From the NCBI RefSeq assembly GCF_000271845.1, contig NZ_JH719395.1, positions 3,590,253 to 3,654,252 on the forward strand: a stretch of 64,000 bases of DNA. The letters are read 5' to 3'. Source of the DNA: Rhizobium leguminosarum bv. trifolii WSM2297 (GTDB lineage Bacteria; Pseudomonadota; Alphaproteobacteria; Rhizobiales; Rhizobiaceae). The translations under genes were made by a program, and so were the position numbers. The notes under the pieces were generated by a model. The model was not told the origin of the DNA. It ran no database searches and was given only the letters and a program-made list of their open reading frames with translations. Shown here in pieces: positions 31,176-42,700 of this stretch; position 1 is the first letter of the stretch, and every line of letters begins with the position of its first letter.

Positions 31176-32396
31176 GTGAACGAGACGCCTAAACCGAATT
31201 CCTTCCGCTCCGGGCCTGATGAAGACGGCCGCTTCGGCATCTATGGCGGTCGTTTCGTTGCCGAAACATTAATGCCCTTGATCCTCGATCTGCAGGACGA
31301 GTGGGAAAAGGCCAAGAACGATCCGGCATTCCAGGCCGAATTGAAGCATCTCGGCGCCCATTATATCGGCCGCCCGAGCCCGCTCTATTTCGCCGAGCGG
31401 CTGACGGCGGAACTCGGCGGCGCGAAGATCTACTTCAAGCGCGAGGAGCTGAACCACACCGGCTCGCATAAGATCAACAATTGTATCGGCCAGATCCTGC
31501 TTGCCAAGCGCATGGGCAAGACCCGGATCATCGCCGAAACCGGCGCCGGCCAGCATGGTGTCGCCTCGGCCACCGTCGCCGCCCGCTTCGGCCTTCCCTG
31601 CGTCGTCTATATGGGCGCCACCGACGTCGAGCGTCAGGCGCCCAACGTTTTCCGCATGAAGCTGCTCGGCGCCGAGGTCAAACCGGTGACAGCCGGCAGC
31701 GGCACGCTGAAGGACGCGATGAACGAGGCGCTGCGCGACTGGGTCACCAATGTCGAGGATACCTATTACCTGATCGGAACGGCGGCTGGTCCGCATCCCT
31801 ATCCGGAGATGGTCCGCGATTTCCAGTCGGTGATCGGTACCGAAGCGAAACAGCAGATGCTGGCAGCCGAAGGCCGCCTGCCGGATCTCGTCATCGCTGC
31901 CGTCGGCGGCGGTTCGAATGCGATCGGCATCTTCCATCCTTTCCTGGATGATCCCACCGTCAAGATCGTCGGCGTCGAAGCCGGCGGCAAGGGCCTGCAG
32001 GGCGACGAACATTGCGCGTCGATCACCGCCGGTTCGCCGGGCGTGCTGCACGGCAACCGCACCTATCTGCTGCAGGATGGCGACGGCCAGATCAAGGAAG
32101 GCCATTCGATTTCCGCCGGTCTCGATTATCCCGGCATCGGCCCCGAACATTCCTGGCTGAACGATACCGGCCGCGTCGACTATGTTCCGATCATGGATCA
32201 TGAAGCGCTCGAGGCCTTCCAGACTCTGACCCGCCTCGAAGGCATCATCCCGGCGCTCGAGCCGTCGCATGCGATTGCCGAGGTGATCAAACGCGCACCG
32301 AAGATGGGCAAGGACGAGATCATCCTGATGAACCTCTCCGGCCGCGGCGACAAGGATATCTTCACCGTCGGCAAGATTCTGGGAATGGGACTGTAA
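31176..32396 (+). CDS. trpB: Tryptophan synthase beta chain
   Basis: PLP enzyme condensing indole and serine (406 residues). The PLP lysine lies in HTGSHKINN, with [17 protein letters not shown] and the phosphate-binding GGGSNAIG. I chose GTG 31176 since AGGGAG lies six bases upstream and the length agrees with rhizobial TrpB. A TTG at 31170 would add two residues and overlap trpF. Confidence 0.97.
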   Translation: MNETPKPNSFRSGPDEDGRFGIYGGRFVAETLMPLILDLQDEWEKAKNDPAFQAELKHLGAHYIGRPSPLYFAERLTAELGGAKIYFKREELNHTGSHKINNCIGQILLAKRMGKTRIIAETGAGQHGVASATVAARFGLPCVVYMGATDVERQAPNVFRMKLLGAEVKPVTAGSGTLKDAMNEALRDWVTNVEDTYYLIGTAAGPHPYPEMVRDFQSVIGTEAKQQMLAAEGRLPDLVIAAVGGGSNAIGIFHPFLDDPTVKIVGVEAGGKGLQGDEHCASITAGSPGVLHGNRTYLLQDGDGQIKEGHSISAGLDYPGIGPEHSWLNDTGRVDYVPIMDHEALEAFQTLTRLEGIIPALEPSHAIAEVIKRAPKMGKDEIILMNLSGRGDKDIFTVGKILGMGL

Positions 32397-32399
32397 GAC

Positions 32400-33239
32400 A
32401 TGACCGCACGCATGGACAAACGCTTTGCCGAGCTGAAGGCCGAGGGCCGTCCGGCGCTCGTGACCTATTTCATGGGCGGCGATCCTGACTACGATACCTC
32501 GCTCGGCATCATGAAGGCGCTGCCGGAGGCGGGCTCCGACATCATCGAGCTCGGCATGCCCTTTTCCGATCCGATGGCCGACGGCCCGGCGATCCAGCTG
32601 GCCGGCCAGCGTGCGCTGAAAGGCGGCCAGACGCTGAAGAAGACGCTGCAGCTGGCGGCCGATTTCCGCAAGAGCAACGATTCGACGCCGATCGTGATGA
32701 TGGGCTACTACAATCCGATCTATATTTACGGCGTCGAGAAATTCCTCGATGACGCGATCGCCGCCGGTATCGACGGCCTGATCGTCGTCGACCTGCCGCC
32801 CGAAATGGATGACGAACTCTGCATTCCGGCGATCCGCAAAGGCATCAATTTCATCCGCCTTGCGACGCCGACGACGGATGAAAAGCGCCTGCCGAAGGTT
32901 TTGAAGAACACCTCAGGTTTCGTCTATTACGTCTCGATGAACGGCATCACCGGGTCGGCGCTGCCGGATCCGTCGCTGGTTTCGGGCGCGGTCGAACGCA
33001 TCAAGCAGCACACCGAGCTGCCCGTCTGCGTCGGCTTTGGCGTCAAGACGGCGGAACATGCAAAGGTCATCGGCGGTTCGGCCGACGGTGTCGTGGTCGG
33101 CACCGCCATCGTCAACCAGGTGGCGACCAGCCTGACGAGTGACGGCAAGGCAACGGCGGACACGGTTCAGGCCGTTGCCACGCTGGTGCGCGGCCTTTCC
33201 ACGGGAACCCGTTCGGCGCGCCTTGTTGCTGCCGAATAG
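32400..33239 (+). CDS. trpA: Tryptophan synthase alpha chain
   Basis: Splits indole-3-glycerol phosphate to indole for channelling to TrpB (279 residues, TIM barrel). [19 protein letters not shown], the catalytic glutamate in [17 protein letters not shown] and the catalytic aspartate region [10 protein letters not shown] are visible, with [14 protein letters not shown] later. It starts three bases after trpB. Confidence 0.97.
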   Translation: MTARMDKRFAELKAEGRPALVTYFMGGDPDYDTSLGIMKALPEAGSDIIELGMPFSDPMADGPAIQLAGQRALKGGQTLKKTLQLAADFRKSNDSTPIVMMGYYNPIYIYGVEKFLDDAIAAGIDGLIVVDLPPEMDDELCIPAIRKGINFIRLATPTTDEKRLPKVLKNTSGFVYYVSMNGITGSALPDPSLVSGAVERIKQHTELPVCVGFGVKTAEHAKVIGGSADGVVVGTAIVNQVATSLTSDGKATADTVQAVATLVRGLSTGTRSARLVAAE

Positions 33240-33261
33240 TTTGCCCACATTGGCACTAAAG

Positions 33262-33317
33262 CATGTCGCGCGAAGTGTGCAGCGGTTTGCGGCAACGACA
33301 TGCGGGAAAACAAAGAC
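33262..33317. repeat. Palindromic intergenic repeat, copy D
   Basis: Between trpA and accD. The inverted repeat GCATGTCG (33262) / CGACATGC (ends 33304) encloses GTGTGCAGCGGTTTGCGG and is followed by GGGAAAACAAAGACC. It has the layout and linker of copies A-C. Confidence 0.75.
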
Positions 33318-33382
33318 CTGAAGCGTCGGCCAGGCAATTCTGACAGCCCGGGACGCGCTTTAGTTAATCAGGAGTATACGAG

Positions 33383-34288
33383 TTGAACTGGATCACCAAC
33401 TACGTTCGCCCGCGGATCAATTCCATGCTGGGCCGTCGCGAAGTGCCGGAGAATCTCTGGATCAAGTGCCCGGAAACCGGCGAGATGGTCTTCCACAAGG
33501 ATCTGGAAGGCAACAAATGGGTCATCCCGGCCTCCGGTTATCACATGAAGATGCCGGCCAAGGCCCGCCTGGTCGATCTTTTCGACAATGGCGAGTTCGA
33601 ATCGCTGCCGCAGCCGAAGGTCGCCCAGGACCCGCTGAAGTTCCGCGATTCGAAGAAATATAGCGATCGCCTGCGCGACAGCCGCCTGAAGACCGAACAG
33701 GAGGATACGATCCTCGCCGGCCTCGGAAAGGTGCAGGGTCTGAAGCTCGTCGCCGTCGTGCACGAGTTCAACTTCATCGGCGGTTCGCTCGGCATGGCCG
33801 CCGGCGAGGCGATCGTCAAGGCTTTCGAGCGTGCGACCTCCGAAAAGTGCCCGCTGGTGATGTTCCCCGCTTCCGGCGGCGCGCGCATGCAGGAAGGCAT
33901 CCTGTCGCTGATGCAGCTGCCGCGCACGACCGTTGCCGTCGACCTGCTGAAGGAATCTGGTCAGCCCTACGTCGTCGTCCTGACCAACCCGACCACGGGC
34001 GGCGTCACCGCCTCCTACGCCATGCTCGGCGATATTCATCTGGCCGAACCGGGGGCCGAAATCGGCTTTGCCGGCAAGCGCGTCATCGAGCAGACATTGC
34101 GTGAAAAACTGCCCGAAGGCTTCCAGACCTCCGAATATCTCTTGGAGCATGGTATGGTGGACATGGTCGTCAAGCGTCACGACATTCCGGAAACGCTGGC
34201 GCGTCTCCTGAAGATCCTGACGAAGAAGCCCGTCTCGGCGGCGAATGACATGAATAGCGGCGCGATCGCCCTGGCGGCGAGCGCCTGA
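33383..34288 (+). CDS. accD: Acetyl-CoA carboxylase carboxyltransferase subunit beta
   Basis: Carboxyltransferase beta subunit for malonyl-CoA synthesis (301 residues). The crotonase-like core has [33 protein letters not shown] and [26 protein letters not shown]. The N-terminal zinc ribbon, four cysteines in E. coli AccD, keeps only Cys29; the other three positions are Thr32, Ile48 and Ser51. The start is TTG 33383 after GGAG. It precedes folC, as in many proteobacteria. Confidence 0.95.
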   Translation: MNWITNYVRPRINSMLGRREVPENLWIKCPETGEMVFHKDLEGNKWVIPASGYHMKMPAKARLVDLFDNGEFESLPQPKVAQDPLKFRDSKKYSDRLRDSRLKTEQEDTILAGLGKVQGLKLVAVVHEFNFIGGSLGMAAGEAIVKAFERATSEKCPLVMFPASGGARMQEGILSLMQLPRTTVAVDLLKESGQPYVVVLTNPTTGGVTASYAMLGDIHLAEPGAEIGFAGKRVIEQTLREKLPEGFQTSEYLLEHGMVDMVVKRHDIPETLARLLKILTKKPVSAANDMNSGAIALAASA

Positions 34289-34315
34289 TAACCGATAAGC
34301 AGGCGGGGTGCCAAA

Positions 34316-35668
34316 TTGATACCCAGGGGCCAAACCGCGGTGAGTGAGGCAGCACAGGAGATTGAAAAGCTCATGGGATTGCATCCCAAGGGCTTCGACT
34401 TGTCGCTGGATCGCATCACCCGTCTTCTCGATGTGCTCGGCAATCCGCACATTAAATTGCCGCCGGTGATCCATGTCGCCGGCACCAACGGCAAGGGCTC
34501 GGTCACCGCCTTCTGCCGGGCTCTGCTCGAAGCCGGCGGCTACAGCGCTCACGTTCACACCTCGCCGCATCTCGTCAATTGGCACGAGCGTTATCGCATC
34601 GGTGTCAAGGGCGGGCGCGGGCAGCTTGTCGATGACGCCGTCTTTGCCGAGGCCCTGCGCCGGGTGGCAAATGCCAATGCAGGACAGCATATCACCGTCT
34701 TCGAAATCCTGACGGCAGTCACCTTCATCCTGTTTTCCGAACAGCCGGCCGATGCCGCGATCATCGAAGTCGGTCTCGGCGGCCGGTTCGATGCCACCAA
34801 CGTCATTTCCGATCCGGCCGTCTCGGTGATCATGCCGATTTCGCTGGATCATCAGCCCTATCTCGGCGACCGGGTCGAGCTGATCGCCGCCGAAAAAGCC
34901 GGCATCATGAAGCCCGGATTTCCCGTCGTCATCGGTCATCAGGAATATGATGCGGCTCTCGACGTGCTGATGTCGACGGCCGAACGGCTGCATTGCCCGA
35001 GCGCCGTCTTCGGACAGGATTTCATGGCGCATGAGGAATATGGCCGGCTCGTCTACCAGGACGAATTCGGTCTTGCCGACCTGCCGCTGCCGCGCCTTCC
35101 CGGTCGCCATCAATATGCCAATGCCGCCGCCGCCATTCGCGCCGTCAAGGCCGCGGGTTTCACCGTCACCGAGACTATGATGGAAAAGGCGATGAATCTC
35201 GTGGAATGGCCGGGCCGGCTGCAGCGCCTGGGCGAAGGCCGGCTGCTGGCGCATGCGCCCGCCGGCGCCGAGATCTGGATCGATGGCGGGCATAATCCCG
35301 GTGCCGGCGAAGTGATCGCCGAGGCCATGGCCAATTTCGAAGAGCGCCAGTCACGGCCGCTTTTCCTGATTATCGGCATGATCAACACCAAGGACCCGGT
35401 CGGCTATTTCAAGGCCTTTGCCGGATTGGTCGAGAAGGTTTTCTGCGTGCCGATCCGCGGCAGCGACGCGATGATCGACCCGGTGATATTGTCGAACGCC
35501 GCTTATGATGCCGGCTTGGTTGCCGAACCGATGTCGACGGTCGGCGATGCGCTGGAAGCCATCAAAGCCGTCCTCGATCCGGAAGGCCTACCCCCGCGCA
35601 TCCTCGTCGGCGGCTCTCTCTATCTCGTCGGCGATGTGCTTTCCGACAACGGCACGCCCCCAAGATAA
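34316..35668 (+). CDS. folC: Folylpolyglutamate synthase / dihydrofolate synthase
   Basis: Adds glutamate to dihydropteroate and to folates (450 residues, Mur-ligase fold). The ATP-binding motif VAGTNGKGSV and the family motifs EVGLGGRFDATN and WPGRLQRL are visible, as is DGGHNPGAG. Starts are TTG 34316 or GTG 34340; the first has GGCGGGG at suitable distance. It is the last gene of the trpFBA-accD-folC cluster. Confidence 0.95.
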   Translation: MIPRGQTAVSEAAQEIEKLMGLHPKGFDLSLDRITRLLDVLGNPHIKLPPVIHVAGTNGKGSVTAFCRALLEAGGYSAHVHTSPHLVNWHERYRIGVKGGRGQLVDDAVFAEALRRVANANAGQHITVFEILTAVTFILFSEQPADAAIIEVGLGGRFDATNVISDPAVSVIMPISLDHQPYLGDRVELIAAEKAGIMKPGFPVVIGHQEYDAALDVLMSTAERLHCPSAVFGQDFMAHEEYGRLVYQDEFGLADLPLPRLPGRHQYANAAAAIRAVKAAGFTVTETMMEKAMNLVEWPGRLQRLGEGRLLAHAPAGAEIWIDGGHNPGAGEVIAEAMANFEERQSRPLFLIIGMINTKDPVGYFKAFAGLVEKVFCVPIRGSDAMIDPVILSNAAYDAGLVAEPMSTVGDALEAIKAVLDPEGLPPRILVGGSLYLVGDVLSDNGTPPR

Positions 35669-35695
35669 AGGGCGCGAAGTGAAGGTTGCGACATG

Positions 35696-35725
35696 AAAAA
35701 AGCCCGGTCGAACCGGGCTTTTTCG
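35696..35725. terminator. Bidirectional terminator between folC and trxA
   Basis: Stem AAAAAAGCCCGGT / ACCGGGCTTTTT with a three-base loop, flanked by A and T runs. It serves both converging genes. Confidence 0.9.
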
Positions 35726-35756
35726 TTCATGCGATCTCAGTAGGGGGCGATATCAA

Positions 35757-36077
35757 TCAGGCAGCGCTCGAAATCCAGTTCGAAAGCGCGGTCTTCGGCT
35801 TGGCGCCGACAGAGATATCGGCAACTTCGCCGCCCTTGAAAATTGCAAGGGTCGGAATGGAGCGCACACCGAATTGTGCGGCGAGTTCCGGGTTTTCATC
35901 GATATTCAGCTTGGCGACCTTGACCTTGCCTTCCATCTCGACGGCGATTTCTTCGAGGCTCGGCGCAATCATCTTGCACGGGCCGCACCATTCAGCCCAG
36001 AAATCGACGACGACGGGTTCTGCAGATTCCAGAACTTCCGACTGGAAGTTGTTGATATCGACTTTCACGGTAGCCAT
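35757..36077 (-). CDS. trxA: Thioredoxin
   Basis: Small disulphide reductase (106 residues) of the cytoplasm. The active site WCGPC is present in [23 protein letters not shown], with the cis-proline region [16 protein letters not shown] 36077 (MATVKVD) has AAAGGAG eight bases upstream; the longer open frame is ignored. It lies downstream of addA. Confidence 0.97.
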   Translation of the reverse strand: MATVKVDINNFQSEVLESAEPVVVDFWAEWCGPCKMIAPSLEEIAVEMEGKVKVAKLNIDENPELAAQFGVRSIPTLAIFKGGEVADISVGAKPKTALSNWISSAA

Positions 36078-36148
36078 GGGCTGCTCCTTTAATTCAAGTG
36101 TTGAACCACATGTGATGGTGCGGTGCCAAATTTTCAATGTCCGGTATT

Positions 36149-39100
36149 TCACTTTGTCTTGACCGCTGCAAGCGCCAAACCGAGCGCCTTTTCGCTCAGC
36201 GTGTAGAGCGAGGCATTTTCGGTATAGACGAGCATGCAATCGATCGGCTTGTCGGGATAGAGCGGCGCCAGGATTTCGCGATAGATCGCCAGCTGCGCCC
36301 GGTGCGCAAAGGGGATAGCCGCCTCGGTCGCCGGCGGCACCCGATTGGTCTTGTAATCGAGAATGACAACCCGATCGGCAAGGACGGCAAGCCGGTCGAT
36401 GCGGCCGGAGACGGCATAACGCCTGTCATCGAGCGTCAATGTTCCCATGATCGAGACCTCGGGCTGGGCCTCAGTCCCGAGGACTGCCTGCAGGCCCTCT
36501 TCGTCCAATAGTTTCAGAACCGAATCGACAAGCTTGCGCCGTTCGGCTTCCGGCCAGAACCGCGCCGCCCGTTCGGCATAGCGGCCGGCGGCATCCGCCC
36601 GTTCGGCAGGTGGAATTTCGGGAAGCGCCTGCAGCATGCGATGGATCAGCCGGCCCTTCTCCAGCGAACGATCGCTGCGCTCCTTCTCGCCAAACAGCGG
36701 AGATGCAACGAGCAAACCACCCTCGTCTTCATCGATGATCGTCCCGGCGCCGGAGGGGCTGAGCGGCCGCGGCAGCTCGGCCTGCGGCGGCAATGGCCGC
36801 AACAGACCGTCCGGCAAGGCCTCTTCGCTGTCGCGCTCCTGGGCGCGGTCGGCACGCTCGAAGCGGCGTTCGACGGGCGGCACGCGCCATTTGATCCCCG
36901 GCCATTCCCCATCGGGACTGGAGAAAGTAGCCGCCTGCACATGCGGATGGTCGTCGCGCAGTGCCGTCGAAATCATCATATGCCAGGTGTCGTTATTCAA
37001 GCGCACGCCGCGATAGCCGCAGACGACCAGCCGGTCGGCGGCACGCGTCATGGCGACATAAAGCAATCGGCGGTACTCTTCCTCCGCCAGCATCTGGATT
37101 CGAACGGCGTCGTTCTGGGTTAACGAATTGGCGAGATCGGAGACGGGAACCCAGACGGGCATCGGCGGCTCGTCGGCGTCGGTCTCGATCAGCCGCAGCT
37201 TCGGCAGATGCGTATGGGTGAAGGCCTTCGAACCGCCGTCGACGAGGAAAACGATCGGCGCCTCAAGGCCCTTGGAGGCGTGCACCGTCATGATCCGCAC
37301 TTCGTTGCGGCCCTTATCCTGCTCCCGCTTCACCACCGGGGCTTCGAGCTCCAGCGTCGAGATGAAGGATTGCAGCCCGGGAAGGCCGGAACTCTCGTGG
37401 TCGAGGGTGAAGGTCAGGAATTCGTCGAGGATATCGCTGACCTCGGTGCCGAGCCGGGCAAGGAATTGCCGCCGCCCGCCATGGCTGCCCAGCACACGCG
37501 CATAGAAATCATGAACCGAGAGGCTCCTGGATTGCCGAAGGAACAGCTCCAGCTTCTCGACGGCTGCACGGAAACGTTCGGTGCCGTCGGCGGCGAAGCT
37601 TTTGAGATGGTGCCAGGCGCTCTGATTGTCGCCGCGGAGCGCGGCGATCGCAAAGATATCGTCTTCGGAGAGATCGAAAAGCGGGCTCTTGAGCACGGCG
37701 GCGAGCGAAAGATCGTCTTCCGGCAGCAGCAGGAAACGGCCGAGCGCCAGCAGATCCTGCACGGCGATATGGCTGGTCAGCACCAGCCGGTCGGCGCCGG
37801 CGACCGGAATGTCGCCGCGGCGTTTCAAGGCGCGCGTCAACGCATTGACGAAGGCGTCGCGTTTGCGCACCAGCACCAGGATATCGCCGGCCTCGATCAG
37901 GCGCTCCTTGCCTTTGTCGACGATCGTTTCGCGGCCGACAAGAGTGCCGACCGAATGGGCGATCCGTCGTGCCAGGATTGCGGCTGGCGCGCTTTCCGGC
38001 GTGGCATCGAAAGGCGCCGTCCAGTCCTCCTCCTTCACCACCGCTTCCGGCGCGACCATCTCCCAGAGATCGACGGCGCCGGGATGTCCGATGCGGCTGG
38101 AGCGATGCACGACCGGTTCGCCGAGTGCGCTGAGGCCGCGTGAGTTGTCGGGCTCCCTGAAAATATGGTCGACGGCTTCGAGCACGTCGGCGGTCGAGCG
38201 GAAGGAGAGCGGCAGCCGGACGGAGGAAAAACTCTGGCCGCTGTCGGACACGCGCCGCCGTGTCCGGTCGCTTTCCTCGGAAAAACGCTCGGGCCGGGCG
38301 CCCTGGAAGGAATAGATCGACTGTTTCTCGTCGCCGACGGCAAACAGCGTGCGCACGACCGGCCGGGCGCTTTCGCCGGAGAAGAAATCCTCGGCGAGCG
38401 ACTGGATGACGCTCCACTGGATCGGGCTGGTATCCTGCGCTTCATCGACGAGGATATGGTCGATGCCGCGATCGAGCTTGTAGTGGATCCAGGGGCCGAC
38501 GCCGCTTTTCGTCAAAAGGTCGGCGGTGCGGGTGATCAGATCCTCGAAATCGAGTTGGCTGCGCTGCTTCTTCAGTTCCTCATAGTCGTGATTCAATCGG
38601 TCTGCGAGCACGAGTGCTGCATGTGTGGCGCCGTACATCCGTATCAGTTTCAGCCGGTCGCGGCTTGCGGCGACATGTGCGCGGGCAGCGGCGATCGCCT
38701 CCGTCAGTTGCGGTGCTTCGGTCAGCATGGCCTTGACCGTGAATTGCGAGTCCGCCTTCGGCTCACCCTTCACGGTCAGAAAGATTTTCTCGAGAAACTC
38801 GGCGCGCTTAGTCTCATCGCTTTCCCGCCCGGCAAGCCTGAGGCCGTAGGCAACCTCCTGCGCCTTCGCGCCGCCCTTCTGGTCGGCAAGCGACAGATAA
38901 AGCTCCAGCATGTGGCCGGAAAGCTCAGGCAGCGGCCAATATTGCGCCGCGATCCGGTCCTCCGTGTCGTCGGGGGCAAGACCAAGCCGTTGGCGCAGAA
39001 CCATCTCGATACCGCCCTGCCGCTCGGCCATTGCGGTGAAACGACGGATGGCGTTGCGGTTGGCGACGATGTCGCCGAGCAGATTCTCCAGCCCGGATTC

Positions 39101-39700
39101 GTCGCCGAGATCGAGCACATAGGCGAAGGCCTCGGCAAGGGCGCTGTCTGCCTCCGGCGCGGTCGCCGTCAGCAGCGCCCGGCGCGCATCGGAAAGCAGT
39201 GATTCCGCCGCACGGTCGTCGAGAACCGAGAAATGCCCGGCGACGTTGGCCTCCAGCGGGAACTGATGCAGCAGCGCCTCGCAAAAGGCATGGATCGTCT
39301 GGATCTTCAGCCCACCGGGTGTCTCCAGCGCCTTGGCAAACAGCCGGCGGGCTTCGGCAAGCTTTATTCCGTCAGGCGCCGTCCCCTCGATCTGGGCGAT
39401 CCGCCGGCTCAGATCGTCATCGTCGAGCACCACCCAGTCCGCCAGCCGCTCGAAGACGCGGTTCGACATTTCGGAGGCTGCAGCCTTGGTATAGGTGAGG
39501 CACAAAATCGCGGAGGGCCGCGCCCCGGCAAGCAGGAGACGGATGACGCGCTGGGTCAACACATGCGTCTTGCCGGAACCGGCATTGGCCGAGACCCATG
39601 CGGAACGCTCGGGATCGGAGGCAATCGCCTGCTGGATCGTCGTCCAGCCGATCCAGGCGCCCGGATCATCGTCGCTCGGAAGTGGCGTTACATCACTCAT
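36149..39700 (-). CDS. addA: Double-strand break repair helicase-nuclease AddA
   Basis: UvrD-like helicase and RecB-type nuclease subunit of AddAB, which resects DNA ends for RecA (1183 residues). Walker A ANAGSGKT is at residues 38-45, Walker B-type [27 protein letters not shown] and [14 protein letters not shown] are helicase motifs; the C-terminal nuclease contains [23 protein letters not shown] 39700 overlaps the addB stop by eight bases, so translation is coupled. Confidence 0.96.
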   Translation of the reverse strand: MSDVTPLPSDDDPGAWIGWTTIQQAIASDPERSAWVSANAGSGKTHVLTQRVIRLLLAGARPSAILCLTYTKAAASEMSNRVFERLADWVVLDDDDLSRRIAQIEGTAPDGIKLAEARRLFAKALETPGGLKIQTIHAFCEALLHQFPLEANVAGHFSVLDDRAAESLLSDARRALLTATAPEADSALAEAFAYVLDLGDESGLENLLGDIVANRNAIRRFTAMAERQGGIEMVLRQRLGLAPDDTEDRIAAQYWPLPELSGHMLELYLSLADQKGGAKAQEVAYGLRLAGRESDETKRAEFLEKIFLTVKGEPKADSQFTVKAMLTEAPQLTEAIAAARAHVAASRDRLKLIRMYGATHAALVLADRLNHDYEELKKQRSQLDFEDLITRTADLLTKSGVGPWIHYKLDRGIDHILVDEAQDTSPIQWSVIQSLAEDFFSGESARPVVRTLFAVGDEKQSIYSFQGARPERFSEESDRTRRRVSDSGQSFSSVRLPLSFRSTADVLEAVDHIFREPDNSRGLSALGEPVVHRSSRIGHPGAVDLWEMVAPEAVVKEEDWTAPFDATPESAPAAILARRIAHSVGTLVGRETIVDKGKERLIEAGDILVLVRKRDAFVNALTRALKRRGDIPVAGADRLVLTSHIAVQDLLALGRFLLLPEDDLSLAAVLKSPLFDLSEDDIFAIAALRGDNQSAWHHLKSFAADGTERFRAAVEKLELFLRQSRSLSVHDFYARVLGSHGGRRQFLARLGTEVSDILDEFLTFTLDHESSGLPGLQSFISTLELEAPVVKREQDKGRNEVRIMTVHASKGLEAPIVFLVDGGSKAFTHTHLPKLRLIETDADEPPMPVWVPVSDLANSLTQNDAVRIQMLAEEEYRRLLYVAMTRAADRLVVCGYRGVRLNNDTWHMMISTALRDDHPHVQAATFSSPDGEWPGIKWRVPPVERRFERADRAQERDSEEALPDGLLRPLPPQAELPRPLSPSGAGTIIDEDEGGLLVASPLFGEKERSDRSLEKGRLIHRMLQALPEIPPAERADAAGRYAERAARFWPEAERRKLVDSVLKLLDEEGLQAVLGTEAQPEVSIMGTLTLDDRRYAVSGRIDRLAVLADRVVILDYKTNRVPPATEAAIPFAHRAQLAIYREILAPLYPDKPIDCMLVYTENASLYTLSEKALGLALAAVKTK

Positions 39701-42700
39701 CGCCGCCGCCCTCCTCGGTCTCGGCCGTCGACCATTCGGAGACGCGGGCGAGATGATCATAATCGCCGCCGAAATCGAATTGCTGTGCCGGGATCAGCCG
39801 CGAGGTGAAGCCTTTCTCGCCGGATTGCAGCAAGCTCACGAACTTGACCAGCTGATCGATCGATTCCGCGGCGAGATCCATCGCCGATTTCGCCTTGTCG
39901 CTGCGCGCCGAGCTCTCATTGTTGACGATGTCGACCAGAAAACGGCGTCCCGGCCGCAGGCGCACATAGAGCAGGTCCTGCGGCACGAGACTGCCGGCAT
40001 CACGGAAGGCGCCGGCGCTCAAGGCCGCCGCTTCGAGCGCAAGCTGCGGATCGAGAAGCACACGGGCCTGCGCCGGCGAGGGATTGTAGCCGGTCTTGTA
40101 GTCGATGATATCGGCGGCGTTCGGTCCGGTGATGTCGATCCTGTCGGCAACGCCGTTGAGCCGGATATTGATTGCTTCCAGTTCGACGCCGCCCCGCACC
40201 TCCGTCAGCGTCTTGCGGATGCCGGGCCGCCGGCCGGCCTCCCAGTCGAGGAAGGCGCGGGCCACCGCGCGAAAGCGCGGCCGCCAGACGGCATCGATAT
40301 GCGGCGGCAGCTGCTCCATGTCGAAAAGCTCGGAAAGGATGCGCTCCATCGCCGCCGCCGCATGCGGCGTACCGGCAACATGGGCTTCGCGAATGAACCG
40401 GTCGATGATCTTGTGGTAGAGCGTGCCGCGCTCGGCCGCGCCCGGATCGCGGTTGAACGCATCGACAGGATCGAGCCGCAGAATGCGGCGGGCATAGATG
40501 GCGTAGGGGTCGCGGCGCAGCCGGCCAACCTCGCTGAAAGAGTAGGATGTCGGCTGCAGCGCCAGCGGCGGTTTCGGCGAGGGCCGCTGCGCCGGTGTTT
40601 GGGCATCGCCGCGATCGATCAGGCCGGCCCATCGAAGAAACCGGTTGCCGCGTCCCTTCGATTCCGCTTCGAACGCCTCTCCGGCAAGCGCCAGCAGCCG
40701 CTGCAGCCAGCGCGAGGCGACCGTCGGCGTCGACCCCTGGCGCAGCGCGCGCGAATAGATCAGATGGCGCGTGCCGTTTGCCATCTCGAAGTCATGCGCC
40801 AGCTGGCCGATGCGCCGTTCCGGCGGCTCGAGGCCGATCTCCGTCTTCATCATCCGCGGAATGAAGGGATTGTTGGCAGTCTGCCCCGGCCAGGTGCCCT
40901 CGTTCAGGCCGCCGATAATCAGCGTATCGACGCTCTGCAGGCGGGCTTCCAGCGTGCCGAAGATGAAGAGGCGGGGATGGCTGAGCGCCCGCGGCTTCAC
41001 CGCATGACCGGCGGCAAGGGCTGCCATGATGTCGATCCATTGCGGTCCGTCGGCTTCCATCTGGCCGTTGGTATCGATCACTTCGCTGAGCAGGGCAGCG
41101 AGCGCATCGCCGGCTTCATCAGACCAGAGATCGGCGAGATTACCGCGCGGATCGACAGCCACCGCTTCAAGCGAACGACCGGTGCGCTCCGCCCATTCGG
41201 ACAAGGTGAAACTCGAGGTCTTCCCACGATCTTCCGGCCGATGCCGCATCAAGGCCGAAGCCAGAGGCTCGGTTGCTTGTGTGACCCGGCGGGCAAGGTC
41301 GTATGCGGCCTCGGCTGCGTCAGGCGCAAGCGCCTTTCGCCATTGCGGCGCGTGCCTGTCCTCGGCCTGTTCGGCAAGCTGATGGGTCAGCAATGGCTCG
41401 AGCCGGCTGATATCCACCTCCGCCACGCCGCCGCGCAGCGCCAGCAGTTCGAGCGCCTGGGTCGCCGAAATCAAGGCGTCGCGTTCCAGGCCGAAACGCG
41501 CCAGCGGATGTTTGAGCAGCGAGACGATCGCCACCGGATCGCCCGGTCGCAGCGCTGCCTCCAGCAGCAATTGCAGAAGCGTGCCCTGCGGCGTGGCCGC
41601 AAGCGGTGTACCCGCCGAATCGTCGGCGAGGATTCCGAAGCGGGAAAGCTCGGCCATTACCCGCCGGGCGAGATTGCGGTCCGGCGTGATGAGCGCCGCC
41701 CGGCTCTCGCCGTCCTGCCCCGGTCTTTCCAGGGCAAGTCGGAGCGCGATGGCAATCGCTGTTGCTTCCTCGCGCTCGTTGGCGGCTTCGATCAGCGAAA
41801 CGTCGGCGAAGGCTGAAGACAGAGCTCCCCCCGGCAGCTCGCTCTTCCACGCCCCCCAATCGCTGGTCGCCTCCGATGGGGTGAGCGCCCGAGACAGGAC
41901 TTCGGCGCGCCGGTCGAGATCGGCCTCCGGCCTGTCGAGGGCCGTCACCTCGGCACGCGTCAGCTTCAGCCGCTTCAGCAACGACGACAGGCCATATTGT
42001 GGGTGGCTACGGCTTGCAGGATTGGCGTATTGGCCGGGTGCCGGTTCGGGCGCGACCATCTGCCAATGGGTCTCAGGCATGGAGAGGTCGAGGCCCGGAA
42101 GCACGATCACCCCTTCCGGCATATTGGCGACGGCGGCGATCAAATCGGCGGTGGCGGGAACGGAACCGGTCGAACCGGCAATGATAATCGGACCGGCGGG
42201 TTGCGTCGCCGAAAGCCTGGATGCTTCGGCGCGGAGAATGGCGTTTCGGTGCCGCGCCGGCGAGGATTTGCCGAGTTCGGAAAGCCGCTCCGGCCAGAAG
42301 GCGCTGGCGATCTGCAGGAATTCCGCCGTCAGCTGCCACCAGGCGGCATAATCGCCGGTGTCGAGTTTCGACAGTTCCGACCAGTCGAGATCCTCGGTTT
42401 CGATGGAATCGATCAGCTCGGCGAGGTTGCGGGCGAGCCAGATCGCATCCGCCGGGCTTGCCGGGGCGACGAGCGGCGAATCCGAATGAATGTGGCGGAC
42501 GATCTCCGGCAGCTTGTTTCGCCACGCGAGAATCAGGCGGGCAAGCTCCAGCAGGCGGGCGGTATTCGACAGCGGCTGGGCGAGATCGATCGTTGCCGGC
42601 AGCGCCTCATCGAAATAGCCGCTATCGTCGTCGGTTTCGCCGAGAGGACGAATAACCGGCAGGATCGCCGAACGGCCGCCGAGCAGATCCACGAATTCCG

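Noticed and set aside
33368..35293. A 641-codon minus-strand ORF opposite accD and folC
   Set aside because: It spans two conserved plus-strand genes and their gap; the open frame comes from codon bias.
39495..41816. A 773-codon plus-strand ORF opposite addB/addA
   Set aside because: It mirrors conserved AddB and AddA on the other strand, has no recognisable domain, and its amino-acid make-up (R, G, Q, D rich) is that of a GC-driven shadow frame.
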